DNA from: Eubacteriales bacterium
Lineage (GTDB): Bacteria; Bacillota; Clostridia; Lachnospirales; Lachnospiraceae
Direction: 5' to 3'
Assembly: GCA_030531555.1 (NCBI GenBank)
Contig: JAUNNI010000007.1
Location: 1 to 64,000, forward strand
DNA: 64,000 bases
Part shown: piece after piece, positions 33,016 to 40,517 of the stretch
How positions within the stretch are numbered: position 1 is the stretch's first letter
How the letters are laid out: the number at the start of each line of letters is the position of its first letter
The notes under the pieces: generated by a model
Databases searched by the model: none
What the model saw: only the letters and a program-made list of their open reading frames with translations
What the model was told of the DNA's origin: nothing
Position numbers and translations under genes: made by a program

Positions 33016-33083
33016 TGTAATACATTACACTACTGTGTATTACAAATAAAAATTATGTGTTACAAAGAATACAATGTATTACA
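33016..33083. promoter_or_regulatory. Four phased TGTAWTACA-type operator repeats
   Basis: TGTAATACA at 33016 (part of a longer 6-2-6 palindrome TGTAATACATTACA, 33016-33029), TGTATTACA at 33036, TGTGTTACA at 33056 and TGTATTACA at 33075. Start-to-start spacing is 20, 20 and 19 bp, that is about two helix turns, so all sites face one side of the DNA. A partial copy TGTAATGTT lies at 33002. They stand upstream of the alcohol dehydrogenase gene at 33161. Confidence 0.6.
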
Positions 33084-33160
33084 TTTTAACAATAATATGA
33101 TTTATTATTAATCACTGAAATATAACATGAATCTTGATAGAAGGGTAGGAGGACAATAAG

Positions 33161-34345
33161 ATGAAGGCATTTTCATTTTCTGTTCCACAGAATATCGTAA
33201 TCGGAAGAGGAAGCATGGAACAGCTTCCTGAAATCGCAAAAAAATTAGATGGCAGCCATGCCATGATCATCTCTGACCCAGGCTTAGAAGGCTTAGGTCT
33301 CGTGAAAAAAACAGCAGATTATCTTGTGGAGGCAGGATTGACTGTCGATACATTTACAGAAGTAGAAGCAAACCCATCCGTAACTACTGTAGAAAAAGCA
33401 ACCGAAAAATTCAAAGAATCCGGAGCAAACTTCCTGGTAGCTTTAGGTGGCGGATCTCCAATGGATGTAGCAAAAGCTGTAGGTGTTGTTGCAAAATATG
33501 GCGGATGTATTACGGAGTACGAAGGTGCACATAAAGTTCCTGGGAAGATTATTCCTCTGATTGCTTTACCAACCACTGCCGGAACTGGTTCTGAAGTTAC
33601 CGCATTCTCCGTAATTACGGATCATAGCCGTGACTACAAGCTGACCGTTTTTAGTTATGAGTTATTACCAACTTATGCCATCTTAGATGCAGATCTCATC
33701 ATGACAGCCCCTGCATCTGTAGCAGCAGCTTGTGGTATTGATGCATTTATTCATGCAGAAGAAGCATATATTTCTACCGATGCCTCTCCTTTCTCTGATG
33801 CCATGGCAGAAAAAGCCATGGAATTAATCGGAAGCCATCTTCGTCGTTTTGTAGCAAACCGTAAAGATACAGAAGCGGCAGAAGCCATGATGGTTGGATC
33901 CCTTTTCGCAGGAATCGCCTTCTCCTTTGCTCGTCTTGGAAATGTTCATGCCATGAGTCATCCGGTAAGTGCATACTTCAATGTACCTCATGGAGTAGCA
34001 AATGCGGTACTTCTTCCTATCATTGCAGAATATAATGCTTTAGCAGATCACGGAAGATATCTGAAAATTTACAATTATATCAGCAAAATTCCGGCATTCG
34101 AAGATGAATTTGAGCCAATGATGTTGGTAGATGCCATCAAAGAATTAAGCGATGATATTGGTATTCCTGAAAACCTTACCATTGCGATTAATCAGGCAAG
34201 CCGTAAAGGGGAAATCACAGTAGAAGAGATTGAAAGCAAGATTGAAGCCATGGCCATTGATGCCATGAAGAGCGGAAATATTGCAGTAAATCCAAGATCT
34301 TCCCGTCAGTGCGATATTGAAATGCTTTATCGCAAAGCTTTATAA
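33161..34345 (+). CDS. Iron-containing alcohol dehydrogenase
   Basis: 394 residues of the group III Fe-ADH family. NAD(P)-binding motif LGGGSPMDVAKAVG, the LPTTAGTGSEVTAFSVITD stretch, and metal-ligand His residues in IDAFIHAEEAY, NVHAMSHPVSAYF and VPHGVANAVLLP. It would interconvert an alcohol and an aldehyde; in this cluster the likely substrate is a semialdehyde produced by transamination. TAGGAGGA lies 9 bases before the ATG. It starts a new transcript behind the operator repeats and continues into the aminotransferase at 34383. Confidence 0.9.
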   Translation: MKAFSFSVPQNIVIGRGSMEQLPEIAKKLDGSHAMIISDPGLEGLGLVKKTADYLVEAGLTVDTFTEVEANPSVTTVEKATEKFKESGANFLVALGGGSPMDVAKAVGVVAKYGGCITEYEGAHKVPGKIIPLIALPTTAGTGSEVTAFSVITDHSRDYKLTVFSYELLPTYAILDADLIMTAPASVAAACGIDAFIHAEEAYISTDASPFSDAMAEKAMELIGSHLRRFVANRKDTEAAEAMMVGSLFAGIAFSFARLGNVHAMSHPVSAYFNVPHGVANAVLLPIIAEYNALADHGRYLKIYNYISKIPAFEDEFEPMMLVDAIKELSDDIGIPENLTIAINQASRKGEITVEEIESKIEAMAIDAMKSGNIAVNPRSSRQCDIEMLYRKAL

Positions 34346-34382
34346 GTGATAACAATTTGTTTTTATAGAAGGAGTGATAGAT

Positions 34383-35735
34383 ATGTTAAGAGAAGCATTA
34401 CCAAAAATTATTACGGAAACTGTTCCTGGACCAAAATCCCAGGCATTGATTGACCGTAGAGCCGACGCCACTGCAAAAGCAGTTGGATGTGCTTATCCGG
34501 TAGCCATCGCAAGAGGCGAAGGTGCCATGATCGAGGACTTAGATGGAAACTATTTCCTTGACTGGATTGGCGGTGTTGGTGTATTAAATGTTGGTTATAG
34601 CCAGCCGGAAATCGTAGCAGCTGTAAAAGAACAGGCTGAAAAATATTTCCATGGAATGTTCAATATCGTAACACACGAAGGATATGTTGCTTTGGCAGAA
34701 AAGCTCAATTCCATCGTACCAGTTCGCGGTGAGAAAAAACGTACCATGTTTGCAAACAGTGGTGCAGAAGCCGATGAAAATGCAGTAAAAATTGCAAGAG
34801 GCTATACAAAAAGACCAAATGTCATTGTATTCTCCGGTGCTTTCCATGGCCGTACTGTTTTAACCATGACTATGACTTCCAAAAAAGCATATGCCAAAGA
34901 CATGGGACCACTTGCCAATGGTGTATTCCGTGCAAGATTCCCTTACCTTTATAGAAAACCAGAAGGTATGCCAGAAGAAGCAGCGATTCAGTATTATGTA
35001 GATTCCATCTACGATGTATTCGAAGAATGCGCTTCTGCAGACACTATCGCAGCTATTGTTGTGGAACCATTACAGGGTGAAGGTGGATTTATTCCAGCTC
35101 CAATCGAATGGGTAAAAGCAGTTCGTAAAATCTGTGATGAACACGGTATTTTACTGGTTGCTGATGAAGTACAGTCTGGTTTCTGCCGTACCGGTAGAAT
35201 GTTTGCTTCAGAATACTGGAAAGAAGCAGGTTGCGAGCCTGATATTCTTGCAACAGCGAAATCCATTGCAGCTGGTATGCCTTTAAGTGCAGTCATTACT
35301 CGTGAAGAAATCATGAATGAAGTACCAGCAGGAACCATCGGTGGTACTTACTGTGGAAATGCCGTTTCCTGTGCTGCTTCTTTAAAAACCATTGAAATTA
35401 TGGAAAAAGAAAAATTAGCAGACAGATCCCTGGAAATCGGCAAAAAAGTAACCGCTCGTTACGAAGCAATGAAAGAAAAATATGATGTAATCGGTGATGT
35501 TCGTGGACTTGGTGCCATGATCGGTTTAGAATTTGTTACTGACAAAGAAAGCAAAACTCCAAACGCTCCACTTGTAAAAGCATTAGTACAGGAATGTGCA
35601 CAGAATGGACTTCTTGTAGAGAGCGCAGGAATCTATGGCAATGTTATCCGTTTCTTATGCCCATTGGTAGTAACCGATGAACAGCTGGAAGCTGGCTTAG
35701 ATATCATGGAAAATGCCATTGTTAAATTAATTTAG
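34383..35735 (+). CDS. gabT: 4-aminobutyrate-type class III aminotransferase
   Basis: 450 residues from ATG 34383 (AAGGAG 8 bases upstream; an upstream GTG at 34374 is inside it). Motifs of GABA/omega-amino-acid transaminases: DLDGNYFLDWIGGVGVLNVG, FANSGAEADENAVKIAR, FSGAFHGRTVLTMTMTSK, VEPLQGEGGFIPAP, LVADEVQSGFCRTGRM, PLP-lysine in ATAKSIAAGMPLSAV, and GGTYCGNAVSCAA. It differs from the ArgD-like enzyme at 29516, so the cluster holds two distinct transaminases. The 4-hydroxybutyrate-dehydrogenase-like gene downstream supports GABA as substrate; valine, beta-alanine or 5-aminovalerate remain possible. Confidence 0.83.
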   Translation: MLREALPKIITETVPGPKSQALIDRRADATAKAVGCAYPVAIARGEGAMIEDLDGNYFLDWIGGVGVLNVGYSQPEIVAAVKEQAEKYFHGMFNIVTHEGYVALAEKLNSIVPVRGEKKRTMFANSGAEADENAVKIARGYTKRPNVIVFSGAFHGRTVLTMTMTSKKAYAKDMGPLANGVFRARFPYLYRKPEGMPEEAAIQYYVDSIYDVFEECASADTIAAIVVEPLQGEGGFIPAPIEWVKAVRKICDEHGILLVADEVQSGFCRTGRMFASEYWKEAGCEPDILATAKSIAAGMPLSAVITREEIMNEVPAGTIGGTYCGNAVSCAASLKTIEIMEKEKLADRSLEIGKKVTARYEAMKEKYDVIGDVRGLGAMIGLEFVTDKESKTPNAPLVKALVQECAQNGLLVESAGIYGNVIRFLCPLVVTDEQLEAGLDIMENAIVKLI

Positions 35736-35768
35736 GAATCAACTGATTCAACATAAGACATAGGACAT

Positions 35769-35809
35769 GAGATATCCCAGAATCTTTGGACGGAATTCTG
35801 GGATATCTC
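35769..35809 (+). repeat. Perfect 15-bp hairpin without T-run
   Basis: GAGATATCCCAGAAT / ATTCTGGGATATCTC with an 11-base loop. It is not followed by a T-run, so it is not a standard terminator; it may stabilise the 3' end of the transaminase message or be a weak stop. A further inverted repeat AAAAATGAT/ATCATTTTT lies at about 35865-35891, just before the next ribosome site. Confidence 0.6.
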
Positions 35810-35905
35810 TATATCCAAATGAAGAAAGAAGAGTATAATAGAAATAGAAATCACGTTATATTAAAAAATGATAATATAATTTCATCATTTTTAAGGAGGA
35901 ATATT

Positions 35906-37018
35906 ATGCAGGAATTAATGATTAAACCAACCATTCATCGTATTGCAACTGCCAAAGCATTTGCGGAAGAATTTAAAATCGGAGAAGGCGATTTAGTGCT
36001 TACCAACCAGTATATTTATGAACCATTTTTTGGCGATCTTGATTTGAAATGTGATGTCATTTTCCAGGAAAAATACGGCAGCGGAGAACCATCTGATGAT
36101 ATGGCAGAAGCAATTTATAAAGATATCAAAGGAGAACCAAAACGTATTATTGCTATCGGTGGTGGAACAATCATTGACATTGCCAAATTATTTGCTCTTG
36201 AGACAGTATCTCCAATTCTTGATCTTTACGACGGTATCATCCCAGCCGTAAAGAATAAAGAGCTTGTTCTTGTACCAACCACATGTGGAACAGGAAGTGA
36301 AGTGACAAACATTGCTATTCTTGCCCTCAACAGCCGTGGAACAAAAAAAGGTCTTGCTACAGACGCCATGTATGCTGATAGTGCAGTATTGATTCCAGAA
36401 TTATTACAGTCCCTTCCATTTTCTGTATTTGCCACAAGCTCCATCGATGCATTGGTACATGCAGTAGAATCCAGCCTTTCTCCAAAGGCAAATGAGACAA
36501 CAAGAATGTTTGGTTACAAAGCCATCGAAATGATCTTAAAAGGTTATAAAGAAATCGAAGCAAAGGGACCAGAAGCAAGAATTCCATTGTTAGAACAGTT
36601 CCTTGTGGCATCTAACTACGCAGGTATCGCATTTGGTAATGCAGGTTGTGCCGCAGTTCACGCACTCAGTTATCCTTTAGGTGCTGCTTATCATGTAGCA
36701 CACGGTGAATCCAACTATGCCATGTTCACTGGTGTTATGAAGAATTATATGGAAATCAAGCAGGATGGAGAGATCGCAGTTCTCAATGAATTCATTGCTA
36801 AAATCTTAGGATGTGACGTAGAAAATGTTTACGAATCTTTGGAAGATCTCCTTAATCTTTTAATTCAGAAAAAACCTCTTCATGAATATGGAATGAAGGA
36901 AGAAGAGATTGAGTTGTTCACAGATTCTGTTATTGAAAATCAGCAGAGATTGCTTAACAACAACTTTGTATTCTTAGATCGTGATCGTATTCTTAAGATT
37001 TATCGTGAATTATACTAG
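35906..37018 (+). CDS. 4-hydroxybutyrate dehydrogenase-like iron alcohol dehydrogenase
   Basis: 370 residues from ATG 35906 (AAGGAGGA 6 bases upstream). Resembles clostridial 4-hydroxybutyrate dehydrogenase in length and motifs: IIAIGGGTIIDIAKLFAL, LVPTTCGTGSEVTNIAIL, SSIDALVHAVESSLS, VHALSYPLGAAYHVAHG. It would reduce succinate semialdehyde, the product of GABA transamination, to 4-hydroxybutyrate. It differs from the Fe-ADH at 33161. Later steps to crotonyl-CoA (CoA transferase, 4-hydroxybutyryl-CoA dehydratase) are not in this window. Confidence 0.82.
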   Translation: MQELMIKPTIHRIATAKAFAEEFKIGEGDLVLTNQYIYEPFFGDLDLKCDVIFQEKYGSGEPSDDMAEAIYKDIKGEPKRIIAIGGGTIIDIAKLFALETVSPILDLYDGIIPAVKNKELVLVPTTCGTGSEVTNIAILALNSRGTKKGLATDAMYADSAVLIPELLQSLPFSVFATSSIDALVHAVESSLSPKANETTRMFGYKAIEMILKGYKEIEAKGPEARIPLLEQFLVASNYAGIAFGNAGCAAVHALSYPLGAAYHVAHGESNYAMFTGVMKNYMEIKQDGEIAVLNEFIAKILGCDVENVYESLEDLLNLLIQKKPLHEYGMKEEEIELFTDSVIENQQRLLNNNFVFLDRDRILKIYRELY

Positions 37019-37048
37019 GTCATTTATAATCATCTAGCAAATATATCA

Positions 37049-37084
37049 TAAAAGGCGTTCCACAGATTGTGGAGCGTCTTTTTA
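37049..37084 (+). terminator. Terminator of the amino-acid cluster
   Basis: Stem AAAGGCGTTCCAC / GTGGAGCGTCTTT (two wobble pairs), 5-base loop, T-run. Confidence 0.8.
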
Positions 37085-37118
37085 TATCTATATCTATTAT
37101 TTTGGAAGAGTAATATGT

Positions 37119-37152
37119 TTTACTTCGTAAAATAACAGTTTTGCGAAGTAAA
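37119..37152. other. Candidate dif-like recombination site (11-6-11)
   Basis: Inverted repeat with 14-bp arms TTTACTTCGTAAAA and TTTTGCGAAGTAAA (one mismatch) around the 6-base centre TAACAG. The inner part, ACTTCGTAAAA-TAACAG-TTTTGCGAAGT (37122-37149), has the 28-bp 11-6-11 form of Xer recombination sites. It ends 3 bases before the -35 box of the recombinase gene, the same placement as difSL beside xerS and difH beside xerH. Confidence 0.6.
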
Positions 37153-37154
37153 TA

Positions 37155-37183
37155 TAGACTTTGTGAGAGTAGTATGCTATAAT
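37155..37183 (+). promoter_or_regulatory. Promoter of the recombinase gene
   Basis: -35 TAGACT (37155-37160), 17-base spacer, -10 TATAAT (37178-37183). Confidence 0.6.
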
Positions 37184-37223
37184 TTCATTATATCTATAAT
37201 CTTAATATATTGAGGTAAGGAAA

Positions 37224-38249
37224 ATGTCCCGAGATTCTTATAATGAAAAAAACCAACATTACATCGATCTTTTGAATGAGTTATTGAAAGTTATGCCAAG
37301 ATATCTTCGCGATTATATTTATGATATTGAATCTGATATGCTGCCAAGCTCCCGCTATGTTTACGTTTGTGATCTTAAAATGTTCTTTGATTTTCTTGTG
37401 GAGCAAAATCCTATGATACATTGCTATCAGGATATCTCCCTTGATTTTCTAAATCAATTGACCATACAGGATTTTAATGAATTCCTTCATTCCATTCGAG
37501 GCACCGACAATGAACGTTATGTATCCAGAAAGGTTTCCTCCATCCGTAAGTTCTTTGATTATTTAATTTCTTATCGATATATAACCAATAAAGATGCTTA
37601 CGCCATGAAGAATCCAAAAATTCGCAAGGATCACCAGATCACTTATATGGATACCGATGAGATTCAGAATTTCCTCGCAAATGTGGATGCTGGCTTTTCT
37701 TTGTGCGGCAAACAAAAGAAACATCATGATCGTACCAGAACCAGAGATTTGGCCATGCTTTCCTTGATGCTTGGAACAGGCATCCGTGTATCGGAATGTA
37801 CCGGACTTGATCTTGATGATGTGGATCTGGAGCGTCGTTCCATTCATATTATTCGTAAAGGAAAAAAAGAGTCAGATATCTATTTCTCTGAAACAGTAAA
37901 AACTTATCTGGAACCATACATTATGCAAAGAAAGCTTATGGAGGATGTGGCAGATAAAGATGCCAATGCCTTATTTATTTCCAGCAAAAAAACACGAATC
38001 ACACCACGTGCTGTACAAAATCTAGTGAAAAAATACGCATCACCAGACGTGGTTGGCACCAAAAAAATCACCCCTCACAAGCTAAGATCCAGCTACGGAA
38101 CAGCTCTTTATGAGGCTACCGGTGATATCTCCATTGTTGCAGATGTTCTCGGTCATGAATCCGTAGATACCACAAGAAAGTTCTATAGTCAGGTAACAGA
38201 ACAAAGAAAACGAAGAGCCGGTGATGTGGATATCTTATTAAAAGAATAA
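37224..38249 (+). CDS. Tyrosine recombinase, XerS-like
   Basis: 341-residue phage-integrase-family recombinase. N-terminal core-binding domain (about 1-120) begins with ELLKVMPRYLRDYIYDIES, similar in arrangement to streptococcal XerS, and is longer than XerC/XerD (about 300). Catalytic residues are all visible: Arg in LGTGIRVSE, Lys in IRKGKKES, His-x-x-Arg in TPHKLRSSYG, His in VLGHESVDTTRKFY and Tyr in KFYSQVT. AGGTAAGGA precedes the ATG. No phage genes surround it. With the dif-like site directly upstream, a single-recombinase chromosome-dimer resolution system is a good hypothesis. Confidence 0.87.
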   Translation: MSRDSYNEKNQHYIDLLNELLKVMPRYLRDYIYDIESDMLPSSRYVYVCDLKMFFDFLVEQNPMIHCYQDISLDFLNQLTIQDFNEFLHSIRGTDNERYVSRKVSSIRKFFDYLISYRYITNKDAYAMKNPKIRKDHQITYMDTDEIQNFLANVDAGFSLCGKQKKHHDRTRTRDLAMLSLMLGTGIRVSECTGLDLDDVDLERRSIHIIRKGKKESDIYFSETVKTYLEPYIMQRKLMEDVADKDANALFISSKKTRITPRAVQNLVKKYASPDVVGTKKITPHKLRSSYGTALYEATGDISIVADVLGHESVDTTRKFYSQVTEQRKRRAGDVDILLKE

Positions 38250-38316
38250 ATTGTTTGATAAGTATGTTAATTATTTAACTTCCTGTCCTATCCGATTTCC
38301 TGGTTATTTACCATCC

Positions 38317-39066
38317 TCATGCAAGCGGTATGTCTGTTTTTTGTTCATCGCAAGATAAATCCGGAATTACCAGTCCATCCATAATGGCACGGTACATTTT
38401 TGCTTTGGAGCCAGGATGCTCTCTATTTAACTGATTCACAATCTCTTTGGCGTATTCTCTTTTGGTAGAGCCATCCACTGGACAAGAAGATTTTACCACA
38501 GGAAGATCCATTTCCTTGACAAAGCCTTTTACGTCTCCTTCATACATATAAAGAAGGGGACGGATCAATGTGAGTCCGGAACGATCCCAATAAGTTACCG
38601 GTGAAAAAGTATGGAGACGTCCTTCAAATAAAAAGGACATCATCATGGTTTCAATAAGATCATCTTTATGATGGGCATAGGCTACTTTATTACAGCCAAG
38701 TTCTTTTACTTTATTGTTAAGTGCACCTTTTCGCATTTTGGCACAAAGAGAACATGGATTGCTTTCCTCACGGACATCAAATACTACTTGGGCAATCTGC
38801 GTTTCAATGACGTGATATTCTACTTTTAACTGCTGGCATAATTCTCTGATTTTCTCCAGATTTAGATTACCAAAACCCACATCTACTGTAACGGCAATGA
38901 TTTCGAATTTCTTCGGATAAAATTTACGAAGATAAGATAAAGCATATAATAGAGTAAGACTATCTTTCCCTCCGGAAATACCAATGGCGATTTTATCGCC
39001 CTCCTCAATCATATGAAAATCTTCTATAGCTTTTCGTGTTCGACTTAATAATTGTTGTAATTTCAT
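38317..39066 (-). CDS. ttcA: tRNA 2-thiocytidine synthetase-like protein (TtcA family)
   Basis: 249-residue PP-loop ATPase that would thiolate cytidine 32 in tRNA. The PP-loop is IGISGGKDSLTLLYAL (about residues 28-43). Two cysteines in PCSLCAKMRKGAL and one in SSCPVDGSTKRE match the cluster/sulfur-transfer cysteines of TtcA. The AHHKDDLIETMMMSFLF motif is also typical. Slightly shorter than E. coli TtcA. It faces away from a small peptide gene; the intergenic region has the near-copy of the yaaA palindrome. Confidence 0.87.
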   Translation of the reverse strand: MKLQQLLSRTRKAIEDFHMIEEGDKIAIGISGGKDSLTLLYALSYLRKFYPKKFEIIAVTVDVGFGNLNLEKIRELCQQLKVEYHVIETQIAQVVFDVREESNPCSLCAKMRKGALNNKVKELGCNKVAYAHHKDDLIETMMMSFLFEGRLHTFSPVTYWDRSGLTLIRPLLYMYEGDVKGFVKEMDLPVVKSSCPVDGSTKREYAKEIVNQLNREHPGSKAKMYRAIMDGLVIPDLSCDEQKTDIPLA

Positions 39067-39108
39067 AGTAATGTTTGTTTTATTTCCTTTTTATTTTAAT
39101 CTTTGCAT

Positions 39109-39130
39109 TTGTTATTTATATAGATAACAA
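39109..39130. promoter_or_regulatory. 22-bp palindrome, near-copy of the one upstream of yaaA
   Basis: TTGTTATTTAT pairs with ATAGATAACAA, 10 of 11 positions. It differs from the site at 10042-10063 by one base. It lies between the divergent ttcA and small-peptide genes and 9 bases before the -35 box of the latter. Confidence 0.55.
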
Positions 39131-39138
39131 GCAAATCT

Positions 39139-39167
39139 TTGCATAATTATAATTCTTTTGCTATAAT
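39139..39167 (+). promoter_or_regulatory. Promoter of the small peptide gene
   Basis: -35 TTGCAT (39139-39144), 17-base spacer, -10 TATAAT (39162-39167). Confidence 0.7.
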
Positions 39168-39232
39168 AAAGAAAGAATTCTTATGGCAATCAAACAAGTA
39201 TAGAGATACGAATTGTAACAGAGAGGCTAAAA

Positions 39233-39406
39233 ATGAAAAGAATCCTTCCTTATTTTTTATGTGTGATCACTTTATGTTTTTTCATACTGACTTCATACCA
39301 GATCTTAGAACATCGTTATATGAATTTAACTCCAGATCATATACAGCATTTTTTACAAGATGATTCAATCACACAAACCGTGTTTGATTATCTCAATCAT
39401 TTCTGA
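39233..39406 (+). CDS. Small membrane or secreted protein, 57 residues
   Basis: Short open frame with a good promoter (39139-39167), AGAGAGG 8 bases before the ATG, and a sensible protein: basic start MKRILPY, a hydrophobic helix FLCVITLCFFILTSY (about 8-22) and a polar tail (NLTPDHIQHFLQDDSITQTV). It could be a single-pass membrane peptide with the tail outside. I know no family. Its last 10 bases overlap the convergent gene at 39397. The palindrome shared with yaaA lies in front of its promoter, hinting at stress control. Confidence 0.6.
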   Translation: MKRILPYFLCVITLCFFILTSYQILEHRYMNLTPDHIQHFLQDDSITQTVFDYLNHF

Positions 39407-40305
39407 TTAAGAGATTGTTCTAGTAAATGATAATATTTCTCACGAAAGGCTTCTCTTTCTTCCGTAAGCTTTTCTATCTTCTTTTCATATTCATAACTGA
39501 CTTGTTGTTTCGTCTCATAAACAGATTTTTCTATCTGAAGATCCATTTCTTTTTGATACTTCACTTCCATCACTTTTTTAGAATCTTCAAAGATTTCTTT
39601 CCATTTTCTCATATCTACTTCTAATTCTTTAAAAGCAATTTCTTTTGCCATGAGTTTTGCCTGCATCTCTTCTGCTTCTTGAGATTTTACTTTCAGTTCT
39701 TTCTTTACCTGTTTCAGTTCATTTTCCAGATTTTTTTGACTAGATGTGGTTAATTCCATCTTATCCTGAAGAGTATATAGCTGTTTTTGTGCCTTTCCTA
39801 AGGCATTGGTTCGCTCTGTCAGTAATTCTTCCTTACCAGCTAAGAGTTTTTCATAGCTGTCATCTTGGATCCTTTTGTTCTCTTCCAAGCTTTTTATTTT
39901 TTCTTCCAAATCATTGATTTTCATCAGATTATCCTGCTTGGATTGCAGAGCATCTGCCAATCGTTCTTCCATTTCTTTCTGTTTTTTCTGCAGATCCAGA
40001 ATCACAGTGTCTTTGGAAGAAAGCTGCGCTTCAAACAAAGATTTTGCAATCTCCCTGGCACCCTGACTGTCCTCCAAAGCAGAAAGATACATACGATTTA
40101 TGATATTGATCAATCCTTGAAATTTCTCAATTTCATCTTTTTTATCTGGAAGGGCTTCTTTCCCACCCTGCATCTCATAAGTAGAAATCAGCATGGCAAG
40201 TGTTTCTTGCTGATTCTTTCCATTCGTCGATGCAATTTCTTTTAACTTAGCAGCGGTCTCTTCTGTGATACGGAAGGATTTTGGCTGTGTCTGATTTTCT
40301 TTCAT
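39397..40305 (-). CDS. Coiled-coil protein with ribbon-helix-helix-like N-terminus
   Basis: 302 residues. The first about 50 residues (KSFRITEETAAKLKEIA, NQQETLAMLISTYE) have the strand-helix-helix pattern of ribbon-helix-helix DNA-binding proteins. From about residue 60 to the end it is a continuous charged coiled coil (for example NDLEEKIKSLEENKR, ENELKQVKKELKVKSQEAEE). The layout recalls plasmid KfrA-type proteins, but no sequence match is claimed. It sits 1.1 kb from the XerS-like gene. Function unknown; DNA organisation or segregation is possible. Confidence 0.75.
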   Translation of the reverse strand: MKENQTQPKSFRITEETAAKLKEIASTNGKNQQETLAMLISTYEMQGGKEALPDKKDEIEKFQGLINIINRMYLSALEDSQGAREIAKSLFEAQLSSKDTVILDLQKKQKEMEERLADALQSKQDNLMKINDLEEKIKSLEENKRIQDDSYEKLLAGKEELLTERTNALGKAQKQLYTLQDKMELTTSSQKNLENELKQVKKELKVKSQEAEEMQAKLMAKEIAFKELEVDMRKWKEIFEDSKKVMEVKYQKEMDLQIEKSVYETKQQVSYEYEKKIEKLTEEREAFREKYYHLLEQSLNQK

Positions 40306-40436
40306 AATATCCCTCTTTCTACTTTCACTCTGTTTTACTCTATTGTAACAATTTGAAAGAATAAAGGCTAGAGTTACTTTGCATTCCTACAAAAATGCCC
40401 ATTGATGTTTAGTAATTATAAACACAAAAAAATTAA

Positions 40437-40465
40437 TTGCTAAACTAATAAGAATCGTATATAAT
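40437..40465 (+). promoter_or_regulatory. Promoter of the amidohydrolase lipoprotein gene
   Basis: -35 TTGCTA (40437-40442), 17-base spacer, -10 TATAAT (40460-40465). Confidence 0.7.
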
Positions 40466-40517
40466 AAGAAATCGAAAATAGTTTATCTATAAAATACATC
40501 ATATTAAGGAGGAAGTC

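Noticed and set aside
35786..35905. Upstream extension of the 4-hydroxybutyrate-dehydrogenase-like gene (40 codons)
   Set aside because: It lies in non-coding inverted-repeat DNA; AAGGAGGA just before 35906 fixes the start there.
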